In this document: positions 45,211-53,050 of the stretch, one piece after another
How the letters are laid out: each line of letters begins with the position of its first letter
Numbering within the stretch: the stretch's first letter is position 1
Assembly: GCF_019511665.1 (NCBI RefSeq)
Contig: NZ_JAEUAW010000001.1
Location: 124,001-188,000 of the forward strand
Direction of reading: 5' to 3'
Source: Microbacterium jejuense
GTDB lineage: Bacteria > Actinomycetota > Actinomycetes > Actinomycetales > Microbacteriaceae
DNA length: 64,000 bases
The notes under the pieces: model-generated
What the model saw: only the letters and a program-made list of their open reading frames with translations
Databases searched by the model: none
Told to the model about the DNA's origin: nothing
Program-made: the position numbers and the translations under genes

Positions 45211-45255
45211 ACTCTATAACGGCGAGATAACGACAGCAAGGGTTTGCCGTTATCT
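45211..45255 (-). promoter_or_regulatory. Minus-strand promoter with ATAACG repeats
   Basis: TTGCTG (minus strand, 45239-45234) and TAGAGT (45216-45211) are 17 nt apart, a good sigma-A promoter. The same stretch holds ATAACG twice in direct repeat 11 bp apart (45216, 45227) and once inverted (45248-45253), so that two left arms compete for one right arm. Direct repeats one helical turn apart resemble response-regulator sites. Between 45256 and 45390 I see no gene and no further clear signal. Confidence 0.45.
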
Positions 45256-45401
45256 TTCTGTGATTCATTTCATGAGAATCCGATGAGCTTGATTCGGAGG
45301 TTCTGCATGCGTTCCTGCCGGTGTCACAACGCCGACCCGCGCCCGGTCACTGTTGGTGGGCGGTGCCGTGATCCGCCACGCAGATCTTCTGGAGGGTGAG
45401 C

Positions 45402-46010
45402 ATGTCGGCCATGGGTGGGGAGCCGGATCCCGGCGCAGTCGCGTTGAACGGTGCGCTCGGTACGGAGCTGTTCGTCCTGCAATCGGTCGCCGGCTCGACG
45501 ATCGCCGAGGCGGGGACGCGCAGCACGATCTACCTGGCCACGCTGTCGAGCGGGCTGGTGGCGATCGGGTTCGCGGGCGGATCACCGGCGCTTCTGGCCA
45601 CCCTCACGTTCACCGTCCTGCCGACGATCTTCATGCTCGGCTGGTTCACCGTCGTGCGGCTGGTCGACACCAGCGTCGAGAACATCACGGTGCGCCGGCG
45701 CATGCTGCGCATCCGCGAGCACTGGGCCGGCCTGCATCCTCTGGGCGCGGAGCTGATCGCCCTCGACCATCCGCGCACCGGCGAGCTCGGCGTGCGCTAT
45801 TCGCGTTCGTCGTTCCTGTTCACGATGTCGAGCATGATCGCCGCCGTGAACGCCGTGCTCGGGGGAGCCCTCGTCGCCCTCGTCCTGATCTTCGGAGCGG
45901 ACGTCCCTCCGCTCGTCGCACAGTTCGCGGGCATCCTCGTCGGGGTGGTGCTGCTCGCCGCGACACTGACCTACGAACGGCGTCGCATCCGCCTCGCGTA
46001 CCCGGACTGA
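45402..46010 (+). CDS. Four-span membrane protein of unknown function
   Basis: 202 residues with hydrophobic segments near residues 43-60, 65-85, 145-165 and 170-190 and a cytoplasmic loop of about 60 basic/acidic residues between the pairs (RRRMLRIREHWAGLHP). Start ATG 45402 has GGAGGG 6 nt upstream; GTG 45396 overlaps that RBS. No family is recognised with confidence. The next small gene, 28 bp on, is probably co-transcribed. Confidence 0.7.
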   Translation: MSAMGGEPDPGAVALNGALGTELFVLQSVAGSTIAEAGTRSTIYLATLSSGLVAIGFAGGSPALLATLTFTVLPTIFMLGWFTVVRLVDTSVENITVRRRMLRIREHWAGLHPLGAELIALDHPRTGELGVRYSRSSFLFTMSSMIAAVNAVLGGALVALVLIFGADVPPLVAQFAGILVGVVLLAATLTYERRRIRLAYPD

Positions 46011-46038
46011 CCGACCCCCTCGAAGGAAGGCACATCCC

Positions 46039-46230
46039 ATGAACGACGCACTCCCTCAGCCCGCGGATCTCGCCGGGACCGTCGACGAGCGGCAACGGCT
46101 GCTCGCGTCGCTTCCCGCGGAATCGCTGTCGGCGCGGTGGCTCCGCCGGCAGCTCGACAACGCGCTCAGCGCCTGGGCGGCCACCGAGACGGCGTTCGAC
46201 ATCTCGGAGGACGCGCGCGTCGACTACTGA
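46039..46230 (+). CDS. Small hypothetical protein
   Basis: 63 residues, helical and without hydrophobic core (TVDERQRLLASLPAESLSAR; then WLRRQLDNALSAWAATETAF). GAAGGAAGG precedes the ATG. It follows the membrane-protein gene directly and could be its soluble partner. No family recognised. Confidence 0.65.
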   Translation: MNDALPQPADLAGTVDERQRLLASLPAESLSARWLRRQLDNALSAWAATETAFDISEDARVDY

Positions 46231-46300
46231 CAGGGCCCCCGACACGACGACGCACCGCCGGCCTCGAGCGGCGGCATCCACTCTCCGCACGAGGCGCGGC

Positions 46301-46843
46301 TCACCGGAACCGGCCCAGGTGGATGCCGGCGAACGCGAGCGCGGCGATCGTCTCGCCGTCGGTGATCTCGCCGGCCATGATGAGCGACAGCACGTCGGCG
46401 AACGGCACCCAGCGGACGCCGTCGATGCCCTCTTCGTGCTGCGTGGAGGCAGCGTCCGCCACGCGTCGCAGCCCGCGCGCCAGAAACACGTGCTCGGGCG
46501 CGTCGGCCAGTCCGTTCAGCGCGTCCATGCTGCCGAGCTCGGTCCACTCGTCGGCCGCGTAGCCGGTCTCTTCGGCGAGCTCGCGCTGCGCGGCGATCAG
46601 GGCGTCCTCGCCGTCGGAGCCGCCGGCCGGCACCTCCAGCGATGAGCGGCTCGTGGCGTACCGGTACAGCGAGACGAGCAGCACGCGGTCATCCGGATCG
46701 AGTGCCACGACGAAGACGGCGGGATGCCGCATCTCGAGGACTCCGTAGATGCCCGCGCCGTCGGGGCCGATGACGTCGTCCTCGCGCACCCGGATCCAGC
46801 GGTTCTCGTACACGGTGCGGGAGGCGAGCGTCTGCCAGATCAT
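46301..46843 (-). CDS. NUDIX hydrolase, ADP-ribose pyrophosphatase-like
   Basis: 180 residues. The Nudix box lies at about residues 74-95 and ends in RELAEETGY, with the acid residues for Mg binding. The gap between the first Gly and Glu is one residue shorter than the consensus. The preceding LEVPAGG is typical of ADP-ribose or nucleotide-sugar pyrophosphatases. A TAGTGT hexamer lies 7 nt before the start (leaderless). Confidence 0.9.
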   Translation of the reverse strand: MIWQTLASRTVYENRWIRVREDDVIGPDGAGIYGVLEMRHPAVFVVALDPDDRVLLVSLYRYATSRSSLEVPAGGSDGEDALIAAQRELAEETGYAADEWTELGSMDALNGLADAPEHVFLARGLRRVADAASTQHEEGIDGVRWVPFADVLSLIMAGEITDGETIAALAFAGIHLGRFR

Positions 46844-46900
46844 GGAGGCCACACTATGTCGGAGGTGCCCGTGCGCGATGTCATGAGGCAGGATGCACTC

Positions 46901-47527
46901 ATGCGTCCCCTTCGTGCGGCCACGGTGTGCGGCATCGCCGTCGCGCTGCTGCTCTCGGGCTGCGCCACACCGGCCGCGCAGGGCGGCGCCGCGGACGCCG
47001 CGGAGCCCGATGCGATCGCGTCCCGAGCTGCCTCGCTCGGCATCGCGCCCGACCTCGTCTACACGACCGCGGTGGACGGCTGGCTGCTGGCGCCGCAATC
47101 CGTCGGCGTGAACGGGTCGGAGGGCATGACGGCGGCGTGGACCGCCGACGGCTCGGCGGCGATCCTGATGCTGCGCACCGACCGCGGCGAGCTCACGGCC
47201 GACACGTGTGCGGCGATGCCCCTGTGGGATGCCTCCGACGCACCCGTGACGTGCACGGAGGAGGGCGGTGTGTGGCATCGCTCCGGGGGTGGCGTCGACG
47301 AGTACGCCACCTCGTCCGAGGGCGCGATCATCTGGGTGATCGGCATGAACGCGGCGCCGACCGAGGATCTCAAGGCCGCCGCCCAGGCCGTGCATGTGCC
47401 CTCGGAGGCCGAACTGCAGCTGCTGTTCTCGGACGCCCCGACCGGGGCTGCGACGCCGGTCGAGCGCGGCGACATCCCCGAGAACGGCGACGGCGCGCCC
47501 GTCGACCCCGTCGGACCGGGCGGCTGA
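46901..47527 (+). CDS. Secreted lipoprotein of unknown function
   Basis: 208 residues with a lipoprotein signal: MRPLRAATVCGIAVALLLSGC places the lipid-modified Cys at about residue 21. The mature part is acidic, with CAAMPLW and VTCTEE cysteines that may form a disulphide, and a Pro/Gly-rich end. ATG 46901 gives the shortest normal signal peptide; starts at 46883 or 46856 are possible. No family recognised. Confidence 0.75.
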   Translation: MRPLRAATVCGIAVALLLSGCATPAAQGGAADAAEPDAIASRAASLGIAPDLVYTTAVDGWLLAPQSVGVNGSEGMTAAWTADGSAAILMLRTDRGELTADTCAAMPLWDASDAPVTCTEEGGVWHRSGGGVDEYATSSEGAIIWVIGMNAAPTEDLKAAAQAVHVPSEAELQLLFSDAPTGAATPVERGDIPENGDGAPVDPVGPGG

Positions 47528-47554
47528 TCCCGCGGCGCTGGCGGCGCCCGCGAT

Positions 47555-47584
47555 TTGACCTGCGTCGCGCGCCGCGGGTACGGT
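47555..47584 (+). promoter_or_regulatory. Promoter of the DAHP synthase leader
   Basis: TTGACC (47555-47560), an 18-nt spacer and TACGGT (47579-47584) make a good sigma-A promoter. The leader peptide ATG lies 6 nt after the -10 box, so the transcript should begin at or next to the leader start codon. Confidence 0.75.
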
Positions 47585-47590
47585 CGCGGC

Positions 47591-47647
47591 ATGGACTTCC
47601 GCTGGTATGCGTATCGGAGTGGCTCTGGAGGAGCCGACCGCCGATAA
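47591..47647 (+). CDS. Aromatic leader peptide of DAHP synthase gene
   Basis: An 18-residue frame, MDFRWYAYRSGSGGADRR, with Phe, Trp, Tyr and Tyr at residues 3, 5, 6 and 8. It starts 6 nt after a -10 box and ends at TAA 47645-47647 inside the loop of a 13-bp hairpin. Such a cluster of the pathway's end products just before a DAHP synthase gene is the pattern of ribosome-mediated attenuation; a comparable leader before aroF is known from Corynebacterium glutamicum. Confidence 0.8.
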   Translation: MDFRWYAYRSGSGGADRR

Positions 47648-47669
47648 GCGCCAGCGCCTCCAGAGCCAC
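47619..47669 (+). promoter_or_regulatory. Leader hairpin (1:2) of the DAHP synthase attenuator
   Basis: A perfect 13-bp stem: GTGGCTCTGGAGG at 47619-47631 with CCTCCAGAGCCAC at 47657-47669. The left arm begins just after the aromatic codons and overlaps the leader frame; a ribosome stalled at Tyr-8 would block it. The right arm runs straight into the terminator stem. Confidence 0.75.
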
Positions 47670-47705
47670 AGGCAGACACTCGTCCGAGGGTCTGCCTTCG
47701 TCGTT
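47670..47705 (+). terminator. Attenuator terminator before DAHP synthase gene
   Basis: Stem AGGCAGAC (47670-47677) with GTCTGCCT (47690-47697), extended inside by CTCG/CGAG, then TCGTCGTT. It is placed 49 bp before the coding start. I could not find a strong alternative 2:3 pairing, so the anti-terminator step is unresolved. Confidence 0.7.
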
Positions 47706-47753
47706 AACACGGCGGTGGCCTGGGATCCGGGTTCCGCCGGGAACAGGAACCCC

Positions 47754-48827
47754 ATGAACGCCACCCACGATCTCCGCGTCGCGTCCTTCACCCCCTTGCC
47801 CTCGCCCGCACAGCTGCGGCGCGAGCTGCCCATGACCGCCGCGCACGAGGCTGCCGTCACCGATGCCCGCGCCGAGGTCGAGGCCGTCCTGCGCGGCGAC
47901 GACGACCGCCTGCTGGTCGTCGTCGGACCGTGCTCGGTGCACGATCCCGAGGCCGCCGTCGACTACGCCCGCCGGCTCGCGGTCGCGGCCCGGCAGCATC
48001 GCGACGACCTGCTCGTCGTGATGCGCGTGTACTTCGAGAAGCCGCGCTCCACCGGCGGTTGGAAGGGCCTCATCAACGACCCCGGCCTCGACGGGACCCA
48101 CGACGTCGTGCGCGGACTGCGGGTCGCGCGGCGCCTGCTGCTCGATGTGCTGGACCTCGGGCTGCCGATCGGGTGCGAGTTCCTGGAGCCCATCAGCCCG
48201 CAGTTCATCGCGGACGCCGTCGCGTGGGGCGCGATCGGCGCCCGCACGACCGAGAGTCAGATCCACCGCCAGCTCGCGTCGGGGCTGTCGATGCCGATCG
48301 GCTTCAAGAACGCGACCGATGGCGACGTGCAGATCGCGATCGACGGCTGCACGGTCGCGTCGCAGCGGCACGTGTTCTTCGGCACCGACGACTCGGGCTC
48401 AGCGGCCGTCGTGTCGACGACCGGCAACCGCGCCGCCCACGTCGTCCTGCGCGGAGGCCGCGGCGGGCCGAACTACGGGCCCGCCGATCTCGAGCGCGCG
48501 GCCGCCCTCCTCGAACGCGCCGGCATGCCGCGCCGCCTCGTCGTCGACGCGAGTCATGCCAACAGCGGCAAGGATCACGTGCGCCAGGCCGAGGTGGTGC
48601 GCGAGCTGGCCGGGCAGCTCGCCGGCACCACCGACATCGCCGGAATCATGATCGAGAGCTTCCTCGTGGGCGGCAACCAGAAGCTCACCGCCGAGACCCG
48701 CGACCGGCTCGTGTACGGCCAGTCGGTCACCGACGCGTGCATCGACTGGGACACCACCGACGTGCTGCTGGGCGAGATCGCCGCTGCGGCGCGTCAGCGC
48801 CGCCACCGGCTCGCGATCGCCGCGTGA
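47754..48827 (+). CDS. DAHP synthase (class I)
   Basis: 357 residues of 3-deoxy-D-arabino-heptulosonate 7-phosphate synthase, the AroF/AroG/AroH type, which joins PEP and erythrose 4-phosphate as the first shikimate step. VVVGPCSVHDPEAA holds the metal Cys, then MRVYFEKPRSTGGWKG, GARTTESQ, KNATDG, and VDASHANSGKDH are all family marks. ATG 47754 gives a normal N-terminus; a longer frame from 47607 would run through the attenuator. Which aromatic acid inhibits it cannot be told. A 20-bp hairpin terminator follows. Confidence 0.94.
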   Translation: MNATHDLRVASFTPLPSPAQLRRELPMTAAHEAAVTDARAEVEAVLRGDDDRLLVVVGPCSVHDPEAAVDYARRLAVAARQHRDDLLVVMRVYFEKPRSTGGWKGLINDPGLDGTHDVVRGLRVARRLLLDVLDLGLPIGCEFLEPISPQFIADAVAWGAIGARTTESQIHRQLASGLSMPIGFKNATDGDVQIAIDGCTVASQRHVFFGTDDSGSAAVVSTTGNRAAHVVLRGGRGGPNYGPADLERAAALLERAGMPRRLVVDASHANSGKDHVRQAEVVRELAGQLAGTTDIAGIMIESFLVGGNQKLTAETRDRLVYGQSVTDACIDWDTTDVLLGEIAAAARQRRHRLAIAA

Positions 48828-48833
48828 CGTGAA

Positions 48834-48887
48834 GAGTGGATGCCGCCACCCGGTGCTCCCGCGCGCGCCGGGTGGCGGCATCCACTC
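48834..48887. terminator. Terminator after DAHP synthase (GGATGCC pair)
   Basis: A 20-bp perfect stem (48834-48853 with 48868-48887) with a 14-base loop. Both arms contain the GGATGCC/GGCATCC heptamer. It starts 7 bp after the stop codon. Confidence 0.88.
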
Positions 48888-48970
48888 GTCGCAATGGCGG
48901 CGCTAGCATCGTCCGAGCGAGGGCGCCGGTCCCGCAGACGGGAAGCGGATGGGATGTCGGAGGTGACGCG

Positions 48971-49477
48971 ATGACCTCGTGGGACGACCGCGTCGCGGAG
49001 TTCTGGGACACGGCCGACGACGCCGACCCCGCTGTCGTTGACCGCATGCGCGAGCTGGTCGCCGAGCGTCCGGCGGACGACCCGGCCGCGCTGTTCGAGT
49101 GGGCGTCCGTGCTGGACTTCGTCGGGCGCGAGGACGAGGCCGTTGCGCAGTACCGGGCGGCGCTCGCCGCCGGGCTGGACGGTGATCGGATGCCGCAAGC
49201 CGTCGTCCAGCTGGCCAGCTCCCTGCGCAACATCGGCCGAGCCGACGAAGGGATCGAGCTGCTGTGGGCGCTCGGCGACGAGACCGTCGCAGGAGCTGCG
49301 GTGCACGCGTTCCTCGCGCTGTGCCTGCGCGACGCCGGCCGCCCGGACGAGGCGTTCGCGGTGGCGCTGCGCGCGCTCGCGCCGACGCTTCCGATGTACG
49401 GACGCTCGATCGCGGCGTACGCCGACGAGCTGGACGGCCGCGCCTCGGGGCCCGGCCCCGGCCCCGGTCCCGCGTAG
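48971..49477 (+). CDS. TPR-repeat protein
   Basis: 168 residues forming about three tetratricopeptide helix pairs (WASVLDFVGREDEAVAQYRAAL, then ASSLRNIGRADEGIELLWAL and LRDAGRPDEAFAVALRAL), ending in a Gly-Pro repeat (GPGPGPGPA). GGAGGTGA precedes the ATG. TPR proteins of this size are adaptors; the partner is unknown. Confidence 0.82.
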   Translation: MTSWDDRVAEFWDTADDADPAVVDRMRELVAERPADDPAALFEWASVLDFVGREDEAVAQYRAALAAGLDGDRMPQAVVQLASSLRNIGRADEGIELLWALGDETVAGAAVHAFLALCLRDAGRPDEAFAVALRALAPTLPMYGRSIAAYADELDGRASGPGPGPGPA

Positions 49478-49521
49478 CCGCGAGGGCGCGCCGGGATGCG
49501 GCATCCCGGCCTCGTCGCTCA

Positions 49522-49582
49522 CGCGGTCGAAACCTGCACGCGCGGCTGAAAGACACATGCGCGGATGCAGGTTTCGACCGCG
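49522..49582. repeat. 17-bp inverted repeat between convergent genes
   Basis: CGCGGTCGAAACCTGCA (49522-49538) and its exact complement (49566-49582) flank 27 bases that contain CGCG on each side. It sits between the convergent TPR and MFS genes, so it can act as a two-way terminator, but the long loop and the low-GC GTCGAAACCTGCA core suggest a mobile intergenic repeat. Confidence 0.75.
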
Positions 49583-49617
49583 CAAGACGGCGTCGAGCGC
49601 GCTGGCGAGCACCTGCC

Positions 49618-50898
49618 TCAGTCCGATGCGTCAGGGGCGTCATCGTGCCGAGCGGTGCGCAGCGGCGACACGAGCACGACCACCGCGGCGACGGCGAACA
49701 CCGCGGCGCCGATGCCGAGGGTGGCAGCGAAGCCGAAGGCCGTCATGAGCACGCCCGTCAGCAGGGCGCCGAAGAAGAACACGACGCGGTTGACCGTGCG
49801 GATGGTGGAGTTCATGCGGCCCTGGATGCCGTCGGGGGCGACTGCCTGCCGATAGCCGATGTCGTTCGCGTCTTCGATCCCCATCGCGAGGCCGTAGACG
49901 AACTGGGCGCCCGAGACGACGGCGAGCACGACGCCGACAGCGGTGGCGGCGCTCAGCGGCGCGACGGCCAGGACGGCCCAGGGCACCACGACCAGCGCAC
50001 GGCCGAGCAGGATCGCCCGGCCCGCGCCGAACCGGATGCCGATGGCCGGCGCGACGACGGCGCCGGTGAAGCCTCCGAGCGCACCGAACGCGAGCGCGAT
50101 GCCGAACGCCCAGGCCGGCAGGTCGAGTGCGCGCAGCACGAACACGGCGAACACCGTCGTCACGATGCTGTTGCCGAGGAACCAGACGTGCACCGACAGC
50201 GCGAGCGGACGCAGCGTGCGGTGGCCGTACGTGTAGCGCATGCCGTCGGCGATCTCGTGGCCGACGTGCCGACCGGGCGGGCGCGGCTCTGCGCGCGGCT
50301 CGTCGACGGCGATGCGCCACTGCAGCAGTGCGGCGACGGCGTTGATGACGGCGTCGAACGCGAACAGCAGCGGCGCTCCGACGAGGTTCATCAGCGTGCC
50401 GCCGAGGGCGGGGCCGGCCGTCTCGGCCACGGTCTGGCTCTGACCGAGGCGCGCGTTGGCCATGACGAGCGCGTCGCGAGGCACGATGCGCGGCAGGAGC
50501 GGCTGCGCCGCCGAGTCGGCGAACAGCGTCAGCACTCCCAGGGTCAGCACGACGGCCGCCAGCGACCAGAAGCCGAGGGTTCCCGTGAGCAGCAGCACCG
50601 GGATGATCGCGAGCACGACGGCGCGGCCGATGCTCGTCAGCACGAGTGTGCGCTGCCGTCGCCAGCGGTCCATCAGCGCACCGATGATCAGCCCGAGGAA
50701 CAGGTACGGCACGACGCCGAGTGCGCTCAGCACGCTGATCTGCAGCGGCGTCGCGTCGATGACCGTGACGATGAGCACCTGGAACGCGACGCCCGCGATG
50801 CTCCCGCCGAAGGCGCGCAGCGTCGCGGCGCTCCAGAACAGCGCGAAGGCCGGCTGCCGCAGCACCTCGCGCCTGCTCCGAACCTCCTCGTCAGGCAC
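49618..50898 (-). CDS. MFS transporter
   Basis: 426 residues with about 12 spans; MDRWRRQRTLV after span 2 is the MFS loop motif. PDEEVRSRREVLRQPAFALFW is typical of the enterobactin-exporter/macrolide-efflux-like group. The GTG at 50898 has a TACGCT hexamer 6 nt upstream (leaderless), which decides the start over longer frames. Substrate unknown; antibiotic or siderophore export is a family inference. Confidence 0.85.
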   Translation of the reverse strand: MPDEEVRSRREVLRQPAFALFWSAATLRAFGGSIAGVAFQVLIVTVIDATPLQISVLSALGVVPYLFLGLIIGALMDRWRRQRTLVLTSIGRAVVLAIIPVLLLTGTLGFWSLAAVVLTLGVLTLFADSAAQPLLPRIVPRDALVMANARLGQSQTVAETAGPALGGTLMNLVGAPLLFAFDAVINAVAALLQWRIAVDEPRAEPRPPGRHVGHEIADGMRYTYGHRTLRPLALSVHVWFLGNSIVTTVFAVFVLRALDLPAWAFGIALAFGALGGFTGAVVAPAIGIRFGAGRAILLGRALVVVPWAVLAVAPLSAATAVGVVLAVVSGAQFVYGLAMGIEDANDIGYRQAVAPDGIQGRMNSTIRTVNRVVFFFGALLTGVLMTAFGFAATLGIGAAVFAVAAVVVLVSPLRTARHDDAPDASD

Positions 50899-50951
50899 GG
50901 GCCCAGCGTATCGGCGGGCCCTCGGCGTCTCGCGCCGGGCCGGCGGCGAGT

Positions 50952-50974
50952 GGATGCCGCGGCCGCCGGCATCC
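50952..50974. repeat. GGATGCCG/CGGCATCC hairpin
   Basis: GGATGCCG (50952-50959) and CGGCATCC (50967-50974) form an 8-bp stem with a 7-base loop. It lies between divergent promoters, not at a gene end, and belongs to the heptamer family described in the findings. Confidence 0.7.
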
Positions 50975-50978
50975 CGTC

Positions 50979-51055
50979 GAGAACGCACGATCTCGCCGAG
51001 GACGCACGTCCTGCGCGTCGACAGCGTGCGTGCTCGGCGAGAACGTACGTCGTCG
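50979..51055. repeat. Composite repeat of CGAGAACGCACG-type units
   Basis: CGAGAACGCACG at 50979, CTCGCCGAGGACGCACG at 50992-51008, its near-exact inverse at 51025-51041 (one mismatch of 17), and CGAGAACGTACG at 51038 form a stem with flanking direct copies. It fills the divergent gap before the DUF899 gene. No protein site is known to me that fits. Confidence 0.6.
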
Positions 51056-51147
51056 ACGAACCGGCGGCGGCAGATGATGCGCACCCTCTTGACGGCGCGG
51101 ATCAGATGTGTACGGTGTGAACATACGACATCACCTCGGAGGTCACG

Positions 51148-51849
51148 ATGCAGAGCACGACCCAGAACGCCCTTCCGCCCGTCGTCGACGCCGAGGCGTG
51201 GCGCCGCGAACTCGCAGAGCTTCGGGTGCGCGAGAAGGCGGCGACGCGGGAGCTCGACGCGATCGCCGCGCAGCGGCGGCGGCTGCCGATGGTCGAGCTG
51301 CCCGAGTACACGCTCGTCGGCAAGGACGGGCCGGTGCGGCTGGTCGACGTCTTCGAGGGCAGGAGCCAGCTGATCACGTACCACCACATGTGGTTCCCCG
51401 GAAAGCAATGGCACTGCCCCGGCTGCACGGGCTACACGTCGCAGTTCGTGCGCCTCGGCTTCCTCGAGCCGTACGATGCGCGCTTCGTCATCGTCACTCA
51501 GGGGCCGATCGATGAGGCGCTGGAGTACCGCGACCGGGTCGGCAACCGCATGGAGTGGTACTCGACCGCCGACAGCCCCTTCGGCGCCGACGTCGACGCG
51601 CCGCCGGAGGGCGGCTTCGCGGTGAACGTGTTCCTGCGCGACGGCGACACGGTGTACCGGACGTGGCACACGAACGGCCGCGGCACCGAGCAGCTGAGCT
51701 ACACCTTCCCGCTCATCGACGTGCTTCCCTACGGCCGGCGGGAGTCCTGGCAGGACTCGCCCGAAGGATGGCCGCAGACCGACGCGTACGAGGGCTGGCT
51801 CTCGTCGCAGAAGGTCGCCGAGCTGTACGGGCAGGGCGCCGCCGGCTGA
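51148..51849 (+). CDS. DUF899 thioredoxin-fold protein
   Basis: 233 residues of the DUF899 family: WRRELAELRVREKAATRELD, then WFPGKQWHCPGCTGYTSQFV with a CPGC motif in the thioredoxin-like position, and a C-terminal DVLPYGRRESWQDSPEGWPQ. Probably redox active or thiol binding; function is not established. CGGAGG precedes the ATG. A TGTACGGTGTGAACATACGAC stretch upstream is a possible regulator site. Confidence 0.85.
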   Translation: MQSTTQNALPPVVDAEAWRRELAELRVREKAATRELDAIAAQRRRLPMVELPEYTLVGKDGPVRLVDVFEGRSQLITYHHMWFPGKQWHCPGCTGYTSQFVRLGFLEPYDARFVIVTQGPIDEALEYRDRVGNRMEWYSTADSPFGADVDAPPEGGFAVNVFLRDGDTVYRTWHTNGRGTEQLSYTFPLIDVLPYGRRESWQDSPEGWPQTDAYEGWLSSQKVAELYGQGAAG

Positions 51850-51904
51850 GTCTCGACTGTGGATTGCGCTCGTCCCGGCCGCCCGTCGGCCAGGATGAGG
51901 GGCG

Positions 51905-53050
51905 ATGCGCACTCCTCTCAGCCGCCGCCTGCTCTTCTCGAGCGGCCTCGCGGTCGCCCTCTGGCTTCTCGTCGTCGTGGTCCGCTGGGGGTTCTCGCGG
52001 ATCCCGAGCGGAGCTGCCCAGCTCGCGAACCTCGTGCCGCAGGTCGTGCCGCGCGGGCTGCTGTGGGGCGAGAGCGGCGGGTGGCTGGTCGTCGCGATCG
52101 CGCTCGGCGCCGTCGCGGTGGCGCTCGTCCACGCGGTCGTCACGACGCTCGCCGGGCGCGGTGGGGCGATGTTCCTGGCGGCCTGGTTCGCGACGGTCGC
52201 CGCCGGGGCGCTCGTGGGCCTTGCGTTCGACCTCGCCGCGGTGTGGGATGCTCTCGGCGACTACGGCCCGCGCGGACTGCTCGTCGGCGAATTCGGCGCC
52301 GGCGCCGCGTCCGGCGCGCTGTGGGGCCTGGCGGCGGGGTGGATGCCGGGGCTCGTCGCCCGAGCGCCGGCCGCGGCGCCCGCATACGCGGAGGGCGGTG
52401 GCAGGCAGCCCGCGTGGCTGCTTCCCGCGGCGGTCGTCGCCGTCATCGCCGCGGTCGCCGGGGGAGTCTCGTCCGAGAACGCCCGGACGACGGCCATCGC
52501 CGCCGATGCCGCGGCGCAGCAGGAGGCGGAGGCCGCCGTCACGTTCGGCGCCCCGCCCGACCCGAACGCGCCCGGGGTCGCGGTGCCGGCCCGGGCCGAG
52601 GCATCCCTCGATCTCGAGCCGGCGTGGTGCACGCCCGACAAGGCGACGGTGCTGAAGGGTGAACCCGACGCGGCGACCGGCCACCGCGCCCTGGCGATCC
52701 GGCTCATGAACTTCTCGGACCAGCCGTGCGTCATCGAGGGCTACCCCGACATCGCGTTCGGCGACCAGAACGACCATCTGCTCGACGTCACGATCGAGCA
52801 GGGCAGCTCGTTCATGACGCAGGACCTCGGCCCGCAGCGCATCGAGGTGCCCGCCGGCGGGTACGCCGTGACCTACCTCGGCTGGGATGCCGCGTCGCCT
52901 CACGGTGCGCTCGTCACGAAGACGGTGTACGCGGCGCCCACTGCCGGGATGGAACGCGGCTCGTGGCCGATCGACCTCGACGTCGTCGAGGGCTCGACCG
53001 TCGCTGTCACCGCATGGGCGCCGGACGCGGGACCGCAGCCCTCATCGTGA
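51905..53050 (+). CDS. Membrane-anchored DUF4232 protein
   Basis: 381 residues. Four or five spans occupy residues 10-180, then an extracellular linker rich in Ala and Glu and a C-terminal DUF4232 domain (ALAIRLMNFSDQPCVIEGYPDIAF). The single pair of Cys (WCTPDK, QPCVI) may form a disulphide, as in other members. Start ATG 51905 is preceded by CAGGAT; RBS is weak. Function unknown. Confidence 0.8.
   Translation: MRTPLSRRLLFSSGLAVALWLLVVVVRWGFSRIPSGAAQLANLVPQVVPRGLLWGESGGWLVVAIALGAVAVALVHAVVTTLAGRGGAMFLAAWFATVAAGALVGLAFDLAAVWDALGDYGPRGLLVGEFGAGAASGALWGLAAGWMPGLVARAPAAAPAYAEGGGRQPAWLLPAAVVAVIAAVAGGVSSENARTTAIAADAAAQQEAEAAVTFGAPPDPNAPGVAVPARAEASLDLEPAWCTPDKATVLKGEPDAATGHRALAIRLMNFSDQPCVIEGYPDIAFGDQNDHLLDVTIEQGSSFMTQDLGPQRIEVPAGGYAVTYLGWDAASPHGALVTKTVYAAPTAGMERGSWPIDLDVVEGSTVAVTAWAPDAGPQPSS

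Noticed and set aside
45106..45255. Known riboswitch (for example c-di-AMP, fluoride, ZTP, guanidine) or 6C RNA
   Set aside because: None of the conserved cores I remember is present; in particular no C-run loops for 6C RNA. It is kept only as an unclassified structured RNA.
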